From the NCBI GenBank assembly GCA_963969395.1, contig OZ017795.1:41893063-41957062 (forward strand): a stretch of DNA of 64,000 nucleotides, written 5' to 3'. This DNA is from Pseudoscleropodium purum. Taxonomy: Eukaryota; Streptophyta; Bryopsida; Hypnales; Brachytheciaceae. Of the stretch, positions 45,760 through 58,119 are shown in pieces. Below the pieces are notes generated by a model. The model made no database searches and was not told where the DNA came from. It saw only the letters and a program-made list of their open reading frames with translations. The position numbers and the translations under genes were made by a program. Positions within the stretch are counted from its first letter, which is position 1; every line of letters starts with the position of its first letter.

Positions 45760-46290
45760 TTCTTGTGTAGGATAGAATTGCAACTATTCATCCTTGGAGT
45801 TTTGTTGTGAAAAGGGAACATCTTCTATAATAGATTGACTTCCAATGAATACTTTTTCATTTTTTTAAGCAATTGATTCCTACGGTATTAGAAAATGATG
45901 ATTTCTTTCAAGACTGGCCCATCCTTATAGGGTTAAGAATCAACTTTGAAAGAATGGAACCTATTACCAAGGTATATTGTCAAAAATGATCTTGATTTAT
46001 TGACCGATAGGTGCATTCTTCATTTTTACAATAATCTAGAAAGCCATCCATTGGCTACTTTCTAGATCCCAAGATGCCTTCCAACATCCATTCAATGGAA
46101 GATTCCAACTAGCAAGCCCATGGACTATTGTATTAACCAGCTTGGATGACCTTGGAAATCACCTCTCTTCATTACTATGTAAATCATTTGCTTAAAAAAT
46201 TGCAAAAGCACTCATTGGAAGTCAAACTACTGTAGAAGACTTCCCCTTTTCACAACAAAATTCCAAGGATGAATAGTTGTCCTACTGAAG
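45760..46290. repeat. Inverted repeat of R8, arms about 70-85 bp
   Basis: Sequence at 45,760-45,843 ('gcaactattcatccttgga', 'ttttgttgtgaaaaggg') is matched in reverse complement at 46,218-46,286, with about 375 bases between. A third copy lies at 19,735-19,840 and a partial one near 45,410-45,480. The inverted pair could form a long imperfect hairpin. Confidence 0.55.
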
Positions 46291-46359
46291 AAATTCCTTG
46301 TCATCCATTGGACACCAAACATCCATGTCAATGTTTAACCTTGACACTTTGTATGTAGA

Positions 46360-46650
46360 TGTGTATGAAAATTTTTATTTTTATTTTTTTAGAGATGAAG
46401 CTACATGTTTTCTATACCTCATGAAAATTTTAAATTTTTTTTGAGAATCTTTCTTTTTATGCAAATTTTTGAAGAAAAAGTGAAGAAAAAATCATATCAA
46501 ATAAAAAATTATCTCAAAAAATCTGAAAATTTCACCATATGTGTACATTACAATGAAAAACATCATGGTGTAAATTAATTTTCCATTTCATTATATAATT
46601 CTCATTTAATTCTCATTAAAAATACAATTGAAGTTCAAATTACAATAAAA
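46360..46650 (+). repeat. Repeat R6, copy 2
   Basis: It aligns loosely with 21,090-21,350 (same strand) but lacks the perfect hairpin found there. It is AT-rich and non-coding. Confidence 0.4.
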
Positions 46651-48443
46651 TATTCAATTTTACGAATTTTTCCAAAATTCGAATTAGAGTAGAAACTAGA
46701 GTAGAAGACTTTCATTTCATTAGTTGGACTCAAACTCAAAAAAAGTCATTTTCAAGGAGAAATTTCAGATTTACTCAATTTTCCAAAATACACTGAAATT
46801 GCAAATTCTGCCATCCGTTTCTTTTTCATTACTTCTCAATTATATGGAAATAAACATCAAATAGACCCAAAACTCCATTGGACACTCTTTGTAATTCAAC
46901 ATACAAGGTCATTCAAAAAAAGAATGGATGAAAAATCTATTGTTGAGGTCTTCTTATGACCACTTGAAATCATCCAGAAGCCACAAAATGGCTCCCTGGG
47001 CATTCCAGGGTTAAGGGTTAAACCTTATACTCAACTCCCTTATGTATCCCTGGGACCCTGTGTGGCACTTGCTGTGAACTGTTAGAATCAGCAAAAGAGA
47101 TTAACCCTAAAATCCAACAATGATCTATTTCTACAGTGATCTTAACAGTCACCCATCCGATCCAAAACTTCTGCACCTTCTTTCCAGAATGCTGTGTACT
47201 GTAGAATGCAGCTTTGCACCCTAATATGTGTTACAACGGTAGATTCCAGAGAAATTGGTGCAGCTTCGTGTGCTCCACTGAAACCTCAAATCTGCACACT
47301 TGCATTTCAGCAATCCGAAGCTTGCCATTTCAACGAATGACAAAGTATTCAGATATTGGCACGAATCAAAGACTCTATTGAGAGCGGCACTTCATCTGCT
47401 CAGTGCACATTACACTTAATTATGGGGTGCGCCATTACCACACAAATTTCACTGAACCGTGATTCGAGTGCCCAGTGCGCACTGTTCAGAGCTCAAAATC
47501 GATAGAATGATCAAATCTGTGCCCTAATTTCAAAATCGTAACACTGAACATTCCGCAAGGAGTATCTATTTCTTTTACTGATTACTGAATGTCAACAGCT
47601 CAAAACGTCAAATCTAAGGATAGCATTTCCTGTCGACAATCTCAACTGTTACGACGATCTACTCGTAACTCAGTTTTCATTCTTGCTCGATTGAGGGTAA
47701 GCTTATCTGCACCCAGAATCGCCACCTGAAATGTACAGTACATAAAGCTTTCATTTCAAGTAGCGATTCTGGGTTCATAATTTCAGACCCAGAGATATTC
47801 TCCTAATCGCTCCTCAATGAAGACCTATTTAATTTAAGTTTCCAGAAAGAAGACCTTCCCCTCCAAGGTATTGACACTCTAGTTGCTCAATGCAAGCCAT
47901 TTGACCCATCAACGGATAATTCTATGGTAGTTCTTAACATGACAAATCGAGCAAGCTGAGCTGATCACAGGCACTTGGTTTCATGGAATAGTTAAGCAGC
48001 CAACGGTGTTGGCTATAGAGTATATTTGCGAGCCCAGAAGGGAACATTATCATCATCGTCGTCATCGTCCAATCCAGTTCATGATTCATACCTCAGCACC
48101 AGACTGACATTCCACACTATTCCTCAGGGAAAATTATAGTGGGTTGCCAGTGCAGGATAACCTCTATTTAGCACAGGGATCTTCATAGCTGACCGACCCA
48201 GTTCCCATGTTTCTACTCTCGTCTCTTCTCCTCGTTGTCCCCTGCTCCGAGTAGAATGCTGTTGGTGATGCTGTTGTTTTCCTACTACTTTGCTGCTGCT
48301 GCTGCTGCTGCTGTGGCTGTCTCCAGATGGTGGCACACTTATTCAAGAATGGTACTGAGTAGATACCCATTTTCGAGTATTGAGCTCTTTACACTATACT
48401 TACAAAAAAATGAGAACTAAAATGATTCTAATGGTCCTTCAAT
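46651..48443. other. Moderate-GC flank downstream of 4CL
   Basis: No open frame with support. It holds the hairpin at 47,711-47,774 and a (TGC) microsatellite at 48,291-48,313. The latter gives Ala- or Ser-rich frames that are low-complexity artefacts. The part next to 48,443 is presumably 4CL 3' UTR. Confidence 0.45.
47711..47774 (-). ncRNA. Hairpin with 23-bp stem, possible small-RNA precursor
   Basis: Arms at 47,711-47,733 and 47,752-47,774 are reverse complements apart from two positions, around an 18-base loop; a few outer pairs also form. In a minus-strand transcript both exceptions would be G:U pairs. Stem length suits a Dicer product. It could equally be a MITE relic or chance inverted duplication. 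Confidence 0.25.
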
Positions 48444-51400
48444 CTACACCTTGTTCCTCAGATCCTTTCGCAAGATTTTGCCAGCTGGTGACTTGGGAAT
48501 GGATTCCAAGAAGTATACGTTGTGCAGTTTCTTGTAGAACACAACCTGAAAGTAGAAAAATCTGATGAGTTCACTTGGCATTCTCGGAACTGAAAAGGGT
48601 GAGAACATGAAGCGGCGAACTCCATCAATTTTACAACCAAGGTATTAAGTTACCTGTTTTGCAATGTAGGCCTTCACATCCTCTTCACTGATGGTCGAGC
48701 CTGGTGTTCTTACAACAAATGCCACTGGAACTTCTCCGGCAACATCATCCTTCCGTCTGCGATAAGAAACAGTAGAGAAGATGATCAGTTCATTTATCCT
48801 CAACCTAGCGAAGAACTAAATTCCGAAAGCGCTGGTTCGGGGTACAAATTAAGTACACTACTCTCTCTACAACTTCGATGAAGATTAAAGTCTTTAATCG
48901 TGCTGGTAATCATCAACACTCACGGCTGAAGGTTGTGACGAAACTTACGAGACCACGGCGGCATCTTGAATTTGTTCATGGCCTTGCAACAGCGCCTCCA
49001 ACTCAGCAGGCGGCACCTGAAAGCCCTTGAACTTGATCATCTCCTTCACTCTGTCGACGATAAACATCTCCTCGTCCTCGTCAATGAAAGCCACATCCCC
49101 AGTGTGCAGGTAACCATCCTTGTCAATAGTGTTGGCTGTCGCTTCAGGATCGTTCAAGTACCCTGCAAAGAGACAGTTCGTTCTCATTAGCAAAGAATCA
49201 CATAGCACATTAAACGTAACATTCACTACCAATTTCAATGCCGCCTAGTTAGAGCACTCTGTTTTCACACTGATCTTAGAACCAGGGGATAGTCAAAATT
49301 CAAGTAGCCTAGTTTGTAAAACCATGAATGGCAAACAAACTCTTCAACTCGCATCAGTCTTAGGACCAGAATGTAGCATGTGCTATCTAAGTTCAATATG
49401 ACCTTCTTAGTAGGACAAACTCCAAAATACTCTTTTATTCAAACTGGTTCTAGGACCAGAGTTATTCCTTTTCACATTGCACATAATTTGAACAAGGAAT
49501 TTTGAAATATTTAAAATACAAACCAATCCAGTCCATGGAAGATAACAAACCTTTCATGATTTGAGGACCTCGGATGCAGATTTCGCCGGGTTGGTTGTAC
49601 GGCAAGGACATGCCAGTCTCGGTGTCGACAATCTTCACTTCGGCATTCCGCACCACTGAACCACAGGACCCTGGCTTCACTGAGAAGGGCGTCTTGGCAA
49701 AGCTCAAAGACATGGCCAGCACCGGCCCTGCTTCCGTCATTCCGTATCCCTGTGAAACGGAAAATTCATGACCACAAAATCATGATGAGTACTTGATCAT
49801 CCCTTTCAAGCCACCCCACCAACCAATTAATTACTCTCATTAATTCCATAGTCATTTACTGCTTCAAGCACCGGAAAACTGGATATTAATCACCGTCTCG
49901 TTCACCAGAAGAACTGAAACTAATTCAAACGAACTCTCCCCAGTGTCTTCCATAAATTTAGTATTACCAACCACGAACACAATTAAGGAGTCAAAATCGG
50001 ATGAAAATCAGTTGTGTGGACATAAACTTGGATGGATGAAAGTGATCAAACAGATAAAAACATAGATAAAATTGTATAACTTCAATATTTCTCCAAAACA
50101 ACTCGATCAACTCGGCAAGTTTTTACTACTCGACATCACTAATTGCAACCATTGAAATGGGTTCAATTTTAACTCCCACCTTTGGCACGAAAACAATCCC
50201 AACACGGAGTTATCATTCCGGTTACTTCAGCTTCTTTGCTGCAGCTTGGTTATGGCAGCCAGCAACATGTGTCCAAAATATCCCCAAAGTAGAAAACTAG
50301 ACAATTACAAATGAGCAGTTTTTCAATCTGTTGTTACCTGGCCAAGCACTGCGTTCGGCAAGCGCGCTCGGAAGGCATCTTCGAGCTCCTTGCCCAGAGG
50401 CGCGGCGCCCGACAAGACCATCCTGATGCTAGACAGGTCGTACTTCTCCACGATGGGGTTCTTCGCAATGGCCAGAACGATGGGCGGCACGAAGGGTCCC
50501 ATGGTCACCTTGTGCTCCTGCACCAGTTCCAGCAGCTTGGGCAGCTCGAACTTGGGCATGATCACCAGCGTGGCGCCCACGCGCAAGCCGCACAGCAGGA
50601 TGCTGTTGAGCGAGTAGATGTGGAACATGGGCAGTACGCACATCAGCGTGTCCTCCACCGTGATGTTGAAGTTGGGCGACTCGCCGTCCACCTGCTGCGC
50701 CACGCTCGACACCAGGCTCTTGTGCGTGAGCATCACGCCCTTGGGCAGGCCTGTGGTGCCGGAAGAGTAAGGGAGGCACACCACTGAGTCAGGGTCGATC
50801 TCCACTGAAGGGCAGTCGGCTTCGTCCGCCTCCAACAGCACCGAAACGTGCAAACAATTCTCGACGTGTGCGTCCACTGTGATAATCTGTCAAAAAGGAA
50901 CACAACAATCGATTACTGTCTGCTTTTTGCAGCATGCCCAAGCTCGACATAATCATAGCCCGATCTCGTTATCAACCAACACATTGGTTTGCTAGTTCAT
51001 GTAATAGATAGCAGCCTCCGAGGAAATTAATGAACAAGGCGTGAATACGGTGATATCCACAACCAAGGCAGCTGTCTGTATGAAAATTATGTTCTTGGAT
51101 TAGTAAGTGTCTACGGATAAATTTAGCCGCAAGGAAAAGGACCGTCCGCTATGTCCCAAAGAGTGACTCGTTGATATGGACTTGGAGAATTTCAGGTAAC
51201 TGTACTGGTTTGCGTTGCTTCAAATGGCTTTTCCTGAAAAATTTGGAGAATTGGTTTGCGAAACAGAGTATGCGGGAATGGCAAGTACCTGGACGTTCAA
51301 GCCGTTGAGCTTCTCAATGTAGCTGGCCTGGGTGACCACCACGGTGGCCCCCGACGCCTTGATCTGCTTCGCGAGCTCAGCCGCGGTGTAGAACGGGTTG

Positions 51401-51783
51401 GCGGTGGTAACGGCGGCGCCGCGCTTGGCGGCGCCCAGGAACACCGTGATGAACTCGGAACAGTTGGGCAGCAGGAGCGCGATGACGCCGCCCTGCGGCA
51501 CGCCCAACTTCGCCAACCCCGCGGCCACGCGCCGCGTGAGGAGCTCGATCTCGCCATACCTGTGCACCTGGCCCGTGTTTCCGTCGACCAAGCACACCTT
51601 GTCCGCCCACTGCGTGGCCTTCTCCAGGCAGTAATCCGCCAGTGGCATGTGAAACGGGATGTCGATGTCGGGGAGCTTAGAACGAAAGATGAAGTCCGCC
51701 GGGGACGAGTCCAGAGGCTTCATCGCCAGGGACGCTGCGGCCGCCTCGGAAAGCACCGCCTCGGAAACCAAACTGGGAGACAT
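48444..51783 (-). CDS. 4CL: 4-coumarate:CoA ligase, six exons, 553 residues
   Basis: Exons in transcript order: 51,783-51,289, 50,886-50,338, 49,749-49,551, 49,162-48,949, 48,756-48,654 and 48,545-48,444; every intron is GT-AG and the frame is continuous. The enzyme activates 4-coumarate and related cinnamates with ATP and CoA, the entry to lignin-like, flavonoid and other phenolics. It belongs to the ANL adenylating superfamily. Evidence: [10 protein letters not shown] near the N terminus; AMP-binding box [11 protein letters not shown] at about 206-215; GYGMTEAGP at 349-357; box II GEICIRG at 403-409, diagnostic of 4[14 protein letters not shown] and [13 protein letters not shown]; and the C-terminal catalytic lysine in [11 protein letters not shown] (Lys543). 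The length is normal. There is no C-terminal SKL-type peroxisome signal, favouring cytosolic 4CL over peroxisomal relatives. The start is the first ATG ([13 protein letters not shown]). Exon 1 and 2 codons are strongly GC-rich. Confidence 0.95.
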
Positions 51784-53124
51784 GCTCACAAAGCTGACCG
51801 CCACTCTCTCGTTACAATCCAATTCCAAACCTCCGATGGCACTCACTTCTTCCCACTCAAAATTCGCACGCACAAAACCAATGCAACCACCACCCACACC
51901 TCCACAACCTCCACTAATTTACGCTCCACCCACAAAACCGTGGAACCAATTAATATCACCTGCTCTAATCTCACTGTAACTCCACCCACTTATCCACGCA
52001 AGCACCTCGCGCACTGGACTGCTAAAGTCGCGCCTTGGAGCGCCAGACAGTTACGAGAACCAGAAGACGAGGATCACGAATTGAATATCCAGCAGCAAAA
52101 AACTGAACCACCCCCCGTCAGAGAGCACTGCGCATTGGTAGTCCTGCAGCCAGCCTGCAACCTCTTTAACGCAGCTGCCCAATCCTCATCAATGCAGTCA
52201 GTACCTGTCAAGCTCTGTTCCCCCAACCAAAAGCTTCCACTGAGGTAGCACTCAAACTTTCACCAGCAACAATCGATCAACACTACGTTCTCGGAGTTCG
52301 TCTACCAAGCTGTGAATGATCAGGCTTCACATTCAGGCGCACGTCGATCGCTGTGTTGGTTGAAACCTGCATGCATCCGTTTGGAGAAGCTCAGCCTGGG
52401 GCACCGCACATATTTGGAATTCGAGCCCTGCCCTTTCTTCCAGCGCTGTTGAATTGCGAGTCTCTTTTCAACTCCGAGTTCAACGTTGCGCCATGGTCGT
52501 CCTCTTTTGGCTCTTTACTTCGTTTTGACCGTGCCAGGCGACTGGTGGGTTCGCAGTGGGAACGCGGAGCCCGGGAACTGGGATAGGGAGAGCGTCATTG
52601 GCCTGTTGCGCGAGTTTGCTGTTGCGGGGTCCGCGGGTGGAGTCAACTGGGAGCGTGAAGACGTTCCAGTGGGTGCTCATGTTCAACTCCAGGGGGCGGA
52701 CCTTCCCTGTGGCCCGTAAAGGTCGCGAGAAAGGCGAAGGCGAGTGATACTCGGGGGTTGAAAATGGGGAGAAAAAAAAGGGGAAAGGCGAAGGGGGGGG
52801 GACTGGGAGAAGTCAAGCCAAGTTGCCTCAGTCCGGGAGGAAAGCATTGGAATTTGTATTGGAATGGAAGGGGTGGGGTGGGGTTTGGATCTCATAAGCT
52901 GGTATTGGAAGAAAGGCTTTTTCTTTGGAAGAAGGGCGGCCCTAGCAGACCTAATTGCACTACACTACGTTTTTGCCATGGGAGTGTACCACAGCTTCAC
53001 GCAAACAAACAGTCCACACTCAAGAAAAATTTTAAATTTTAAATTTTAAAAATAAAAAAATTCTGGTCAAGGCATGAAATTGACACTTTGTGGGGGTGCA
53101 TTGGGAGCTTTGGCCCTTTGTGGG
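51784..53124 (-). promoter_or_regulatory. 5' flank of 4CL
   Basis: The region stays GC-rich to about 52,960. It probably contains the 4CL leader and promoter reading leftward. The plus-strand frame at 51,256-52,248 is antisense to exon 1 and the leader and is not a gene. A purine-rich run with (G)9 lies at 52,768-52,801. Three AAATTT units form a palindrome near 53,027-53,048, where the AT-rich domain begins. I could not identify a TATA box or AC elements with confidence. Confidence 0.4.
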
Positions 53125-53392
53125 GTCGAAGGTGGGGACCCCCCAAAACACCACTTTTGCTAGTATTAGATTGGTTCAATTTTCATATAAGCAAGTGAAA
53201 GGAGGTTCCTACATACCAAAGAACATGACATTCAAATACCATGTGCAATAGTTACCAAGGGTCAAGGTTTTTTTTGGTAGATGTTCTAAAACCATTTCTT
53301 CCACATATGTACACATTGATTTTGAAAATGTACACTATGTGATGATGGTGGTTTTAGGTAGTGTGCAATTTTGGAAGTACCCACCTTATGGC
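53125..53392 (+). repeat. Dispersed repeat R2, copy 2
   Basis: Counterpart of 6,675-6,958 on the same strand, including 'caccacttttgcta', 'ttttttggtagatgttctaaa' and 'gtacccaccttatg' blocks. It lies at the outer edge of the 4CL island. Confidence 0.6.
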
Positions 53393-55229
53393 AAAGGGAT
53401 TATATTTGTAGTGAGCCTTGACTTAGTGGCAATTAATAAGTTTGGAAAACAACTAAAAATCTTGGGACAACATTACTTTATTTCAGATGAATGTACGTTT
53501 TTTGGATGAAGAAATGCATTTTCGTCTACATATTATTGGTCATTCATTTTCATGGATATAAACAACTTCATCACTTTAGTGAAGTCTACTCTTTGCACTA
53601 CCCGAAATGAATGAAAAAAAATAGGTCTATGGTAAAAGGATTATATTTGTGGCAAGTCTCCTCTTAGTGGCATTTTGGAAAATAATTTGGAATATATTGT
53701 GGAATATCTTCAATTAAGCATAAATGAAATGCCCAAAAGTTGTTCATAAGAATTTGAAAGTGTAATGATATTGTTGCATTTGGATAAATAAGTGACATTT
53801 CATCCATGAGTAGTGTATATTGGATGCAAATAGTTATAGTAATCTAATCTAGATTGAAAATTATTTTATCTTGTAGAATAGTGAAAATAAAATCCTTGCC
53901 ATATAGTGTTCTTCCAATCTACTTCTAATTCAAAACTCAAAGGTGTATATGAAAACCACAAATTGTTGCAAATCTTCAGTTCAAAAAACAAAATGAAATG
54001 AAATTGCCCGTTATAACTAGGCCCTTAACCTTGTGGAGCCTAGGATATTTGGTAGCCATTTTTCCTTCCAACACTCACTCTTGCATGCAACCTCCAAAAC
54101 ATCCTCTTGGACATGTTTAAAAAAACATGTGGTACCCTTGACAGACTTACATAGACCTCTAAGTATTTTTTCATGTTTAATTATTAGATAATAAAAAATG
54201 GGATGAAATAGGATACTTCAAAAGCTTTCAACAATTAGAATTGAATTGATTTGATTAATATAATCTTATTTTGCACTTGTTGAGATCAAAGTCTATAAAT
54301 ATCTCATAATTATACATGTTTAAATAGAAATCCAAAATCATATCAGTATCTAGTCAAATTTCATCATGTTCCTATAATAAAATATAATTTTAAATAAGTG
54401 TGTTTTGTAAGTTACTTCTTACAATATCATCATAGTTGACATTTTGATATTGGACATCAAACTCATAAATGTTATTATATCACAGTCATATATAGCACAT
54501 TGAAGACCACTGTAGTTTGACATGAGGCACATAAAACATAAAATTGGGCTAGAATATAAACTAGAAAAGACTTACATTCTTACATTGTCATTATGATGTT
54601 CTGCATACAAGAATGAGGTCTACCTACAAGTTGTTGTCTTTCATTTATTTTGGGCAAAAGCAAAAACCAATCTTTATTAGAGTGATCAACCTATTTGCAT
54701 CAATCATTTAATGGATATGGATAAAAATCTAAAATGTGGATTTTGACATACATTGATTTGAAATGCAAATTAATTCAAATATAAACTAAAATAATTTGTC
54801 CTACTAGTGTATGTGCCTCTAATTTATCAAAAACACATTTTTTGCAAATAATCAAAGTTGCATAGGCTAAAATATTATTGTATTGTACCAACTTGTATGA
54901 AAATAAAATCTTGTAGAGATATTAATCCCTAACTACCTAACAGACCATATCGTATATCATTGATCTAAAATTTTAGTCTCATTTTTGTGGGGGCATTTAA
55001 AACTTTTTGATTGTTTAAAAAAATTTATAAGCAGTTGTGAAGGTTCACTATTGGATTTTACTTAATTTGAGATCTATAATTTAACATTTTGATTTGCTTT
55101 GAAAATGGTCCCAATGTGTAAAGAGTAAAGTATTATCATGATTTTCACTATGGAAAATTTAAACACGTAAGTGTTGATTTGGTGTACTTATAAAAAAAAA
55201 CTACATAATTGCGAGGTGGATTGTGTAAT
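53393..55229. other. AT-rich intergenic DNA
   Basis: 'ggattatatttgt.g..agtc' occurs twice, near 53,398 and 53,639, suggesting a short local duplication. No gene is supported. Confidence 0.5.
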
Positions 55230-56093
55230 GAGTTTGATAGCTCTTCATTTGAGCTTAAGATTTTTGGAAGTGCATTTTAGTATACTAACAAAAATTTCAT
55301 TGTTCATATCACCTCTAATTCCCAAAAATCTTATATGCAAATTTTTCAAACATTGTAAAGAGGGTAAATATACTAAAATAGACTGTATATACATTTTTTT
55401 TGTATAATCTCATAACTCCTATGCATTTTCACACTAAAAAACTTGTATAAACACTAATAAAAAAGCTCTTTAAACATTCATATAGTTAGATTTTGAATGA
55501 AAAAAAATTGGTTTGTCAAGGATAACTAGAAGTTTACATTTTTTTTCATAGAAAAAATACACTTCAAAAGGCTTAGGCTCTTCAAAGTTAAGAATAAAAA
55601 ATTTAGTATATTCAATGACTACATTATAAGACTTTGAATATTCTTAATTAAAATTTTCTATATGATTTTAAAATTTTATGTTGAATATTTTTTTGGAAAA
55701 TCTATGAATTTTTATTTTCCTAAATACTTGATTTTTATGGGTTAAAAAATGTTAAATAGAAGTTGGTACAATATTGAAGGTAAAATTAAATTATCATTAG
55801 TTCTAAAATGGAATTGAAACACACTAATTCCAATGGTGAGATTATTCTAGCAAGTTTATTGAATCTTTTTTTTTAATTGTTAAAATTGACCTTAGAAACG
55901 AATCCGATACATTATTTTTTTAAGAAGTTTCTATGACTCGTTTTATGATTGCTTGCAAAACAAGAAGCTCCGTAACTTTTATATTACTAATTCAAATGGA
56001 ACCAATCAAAACTTAGATGGAGACAAAAATATCATTTGTGAGGAAATTTAAGAGAAAAATAATTTCAAATTTTCATGGATTTGATTTGTTGCC
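55230..56093 (-). repeat. Dispersed repeat R1, copy 4 (reverse)
   Basis: On the minus strand it carries the R1 block order: 'gaaaatttgaaattatttttct', 'tccatttgaattagtaatataaaagtta', 'tcaccattggaattagtgtgtttcaattcca' and later blocks. It breaks at 56,093, where the inverted segment (56,094-56,365) begins. Confidence 0.6.
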
Positions 56094-56365
56094 AATTCTG
56101 CCATAGAGCTTGTTCTACCGGGCCCCTTCCACAACAAAATCAGCCCTCAATGAACTGTTCACTAAGTTACTACAAAAGGTGGTTCTTCATGTAATGTGCA
56201 CAAGCAAAGCTTGTTTCTTTGACTATCCAAATTCATTTTGAAATTTGGTATAGTTTTCCCTATATCTTCATTCAAATAAATTGTTCATTACAATTTCATC
56301 AAATGGATTATAAAATCAAGATTGTTTCTCCACCCTTTCAATTGCATAATAGCCAAAGTTGTCAT
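56094..56365. repeat. Inverted repeat, left arm
   Basis: It matches the reverse complement of 58,305-58,525 closely. Long shared blocks include 'gttcactaagttactac', 'ggtggttcttcatgtaatgt', 'ttctttgactatccaaattc' and 'ctccaccctttc.attgcata'. This arm has about 45 extra bases near its start. It abuts a truncated R1 copy on its outer side. Confidence 0.8.
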
Positions 56366-56825
56366 TTCAAGTACTCATGGAATTTTGAATAATTTGAAAT
56401 CCATTGAGATTGTATACATTTTTCCTATTGAATTATTGGTAAAATTCTTGCATTACATCAAATGGTATAAAAATTGTTATATTCTAAGCAATGGAAAATC
56501 TCCAAATACTACCATAACATGATGCTAAAATTCAAAATTATACCACAATATATACTACTATATGCCAATATATCATTGTACCTTGTTGTACATGCAAATG
56601 CAATTTGTTTATTTGGATTTTTCAAAGATCATAAATTAAATTGGTTTTCAACTATTAAGATTTACCTTCTGATGATCTTGCAGCAAGTACATTAGCTAAT
56701 GCGATAGATGTGTATAAGCCTACACCTTAAGCTACAAACAAAGTTGGATGTTAAGGTGTTATATATCCATTCTCAAAATCAACATAAACTCATTGTCCAA
56801 GAATTTAAATAAGATAAAAGTACCC
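56366..56825. other. AT-rich DNA inside the inverted structure
   Basis: Short frames at 56,322-56,695 have no recognisable protein. No other feature was seen. Confidence 0.4.
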
Positions 56826-57170
56826 ATTTTAGATAACTTAAGCATTTCAAATTGGATGATGTAGGAAAGTCATGTGTGCAAAAATAAGGTTGCGGAAGAA
56901 TGTCAAAAAACACGAAATTATTTCTCTAAAAATGAATATTTTATTGAATATAAAAGTGAATTTTGCATGTGGACCCATTCTAGTTTCGTAGACTCACTTA
57001 TTGTGGTTAGCATTGACACTTCTCCCTATGCCAAGAAGGAAGAGAGATGAGTGAAGGACAAGGTACAAACCAAAAATCTTTTTCAATGACCATTACATCC
57101 AGTTGTTGTCCACGATAGGTGAGCCTACGAAGCAATTACAGGGGGCCTGTCTGAAATAGGTACTTCTACC
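56826..57170 (+). repeat. Dispersed repeat R4, copy 2
   Basis: Counterpart of 20,630-21,065, ending in the same GAAATAGGTACTTCTACC. It lies between the arms of the 56.1/58.3-kb inverted repeat and carries a single copy of the block that is duplicated at 20.7 kb. Confidence 0.65.
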
Positions 57171-58119
57171 TTAGATGCAATTGGGTGTGGCTACCGACCT
57201 TGGTATTTTGCTTGAATTAAATTATTTGATTTTTGCTGTGATGGTCAGGCTGTGTGGAGCTGCCAAATGACGGAACTGAAGCGCTGTTAAGCTTAACCTA
57301 AGTATTGATGAACTCCTTTACAGAAGCAAAGAGAGTTTGTCAGTTTGTGCCTGCTTCAAAACTTAGTGTCGGGATGAACATATATTGAACTTCAAGTATT
57401 GAAGAATGAAATTGTTCTCCCTGGCAGGACACTTGTGGCTGGCTGTCCTGTATTTTTTATTTGCAATGAAATTCTGTTTCATTTGTTTAAAAAATAAAGG
57501 AAATTGATGTGCCAGTTGAATGGACACATGAATGATGGAGTGAACAAATTTTGTGTCACAATGAAATTCTAGTACAAAGGTTTTAAATTATGCAAGTAGC
57601 TATGCTTCAAGACGTTGTTGTTCAAGTAGTGGTGGCTCGTTTTTCACTATACTCAAACTCATTCTAAGTAACTATTTGTAGGAGAAATTCAAAGAGGTCG
57701 TGGAGCACCAAGCTAGAGTGCAAAGTTATGTGCACTATCCTAGTGTCCGTATGGGCCTTTGGAACTATGATATAACCTTGCATTCTAACTTGGTGTCTAT
57801 ATGAGTCTTTACAACCATGTCCCTCACGAGTTTGTAGTCCTAGTCCTAATTTGATGTTCCATGACTTTTTTTCTATTAGTATTGACATGTAGTTTTTGTC
57901 AATGTAAACCTCCTCCCCTCCTGTCACAAGGCAAGAAAATTGATCTACTTAAATAAATAACCCACTAAATTTGGGTGCATTTTCTAATAATCTCTAACTA
58001 AGTGTATAATAATTCATCTTTGAATATTGTCTTGTCCATATTCAAGTTTCACTTGTTTGGGTGTGACCTAAAAAATTAATCCTAAAGTCCCAAACTTTCC
58101 TTAGAGGAGAAAACGAATT
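57171..58119. other. Intergenic DNA inside the inverted structure
   Basis: No supported gene; the minus-strand frame at 57,664-57,927 has no recognisable motif. Confidence 0.4.

Noticed and set aside
48235..48420. Ala- and Ser-rich frames near 48.3 kb
   Set aside because: They come from the (TGC) microsatellite and lie in the 3' flank of 4CL.
50311..50787. 158-codon plus-strand frame over 4CL exon 2, and the 116-codon minus frame at 50,429-50,779
   Set aside because: Both are shadow frames of the GC-rich 4CL exon; their His/Arg/Gln-rich composition is typical of frame shadows.
51256..52248. 330-codon plus-strand open frame over 4CL exon 1 and its upstream region
   Set aside because: It is antisense to a certain 4CL exon with GC-rich third positions, which suppresses stops on the other strand; it has no motif of its own.
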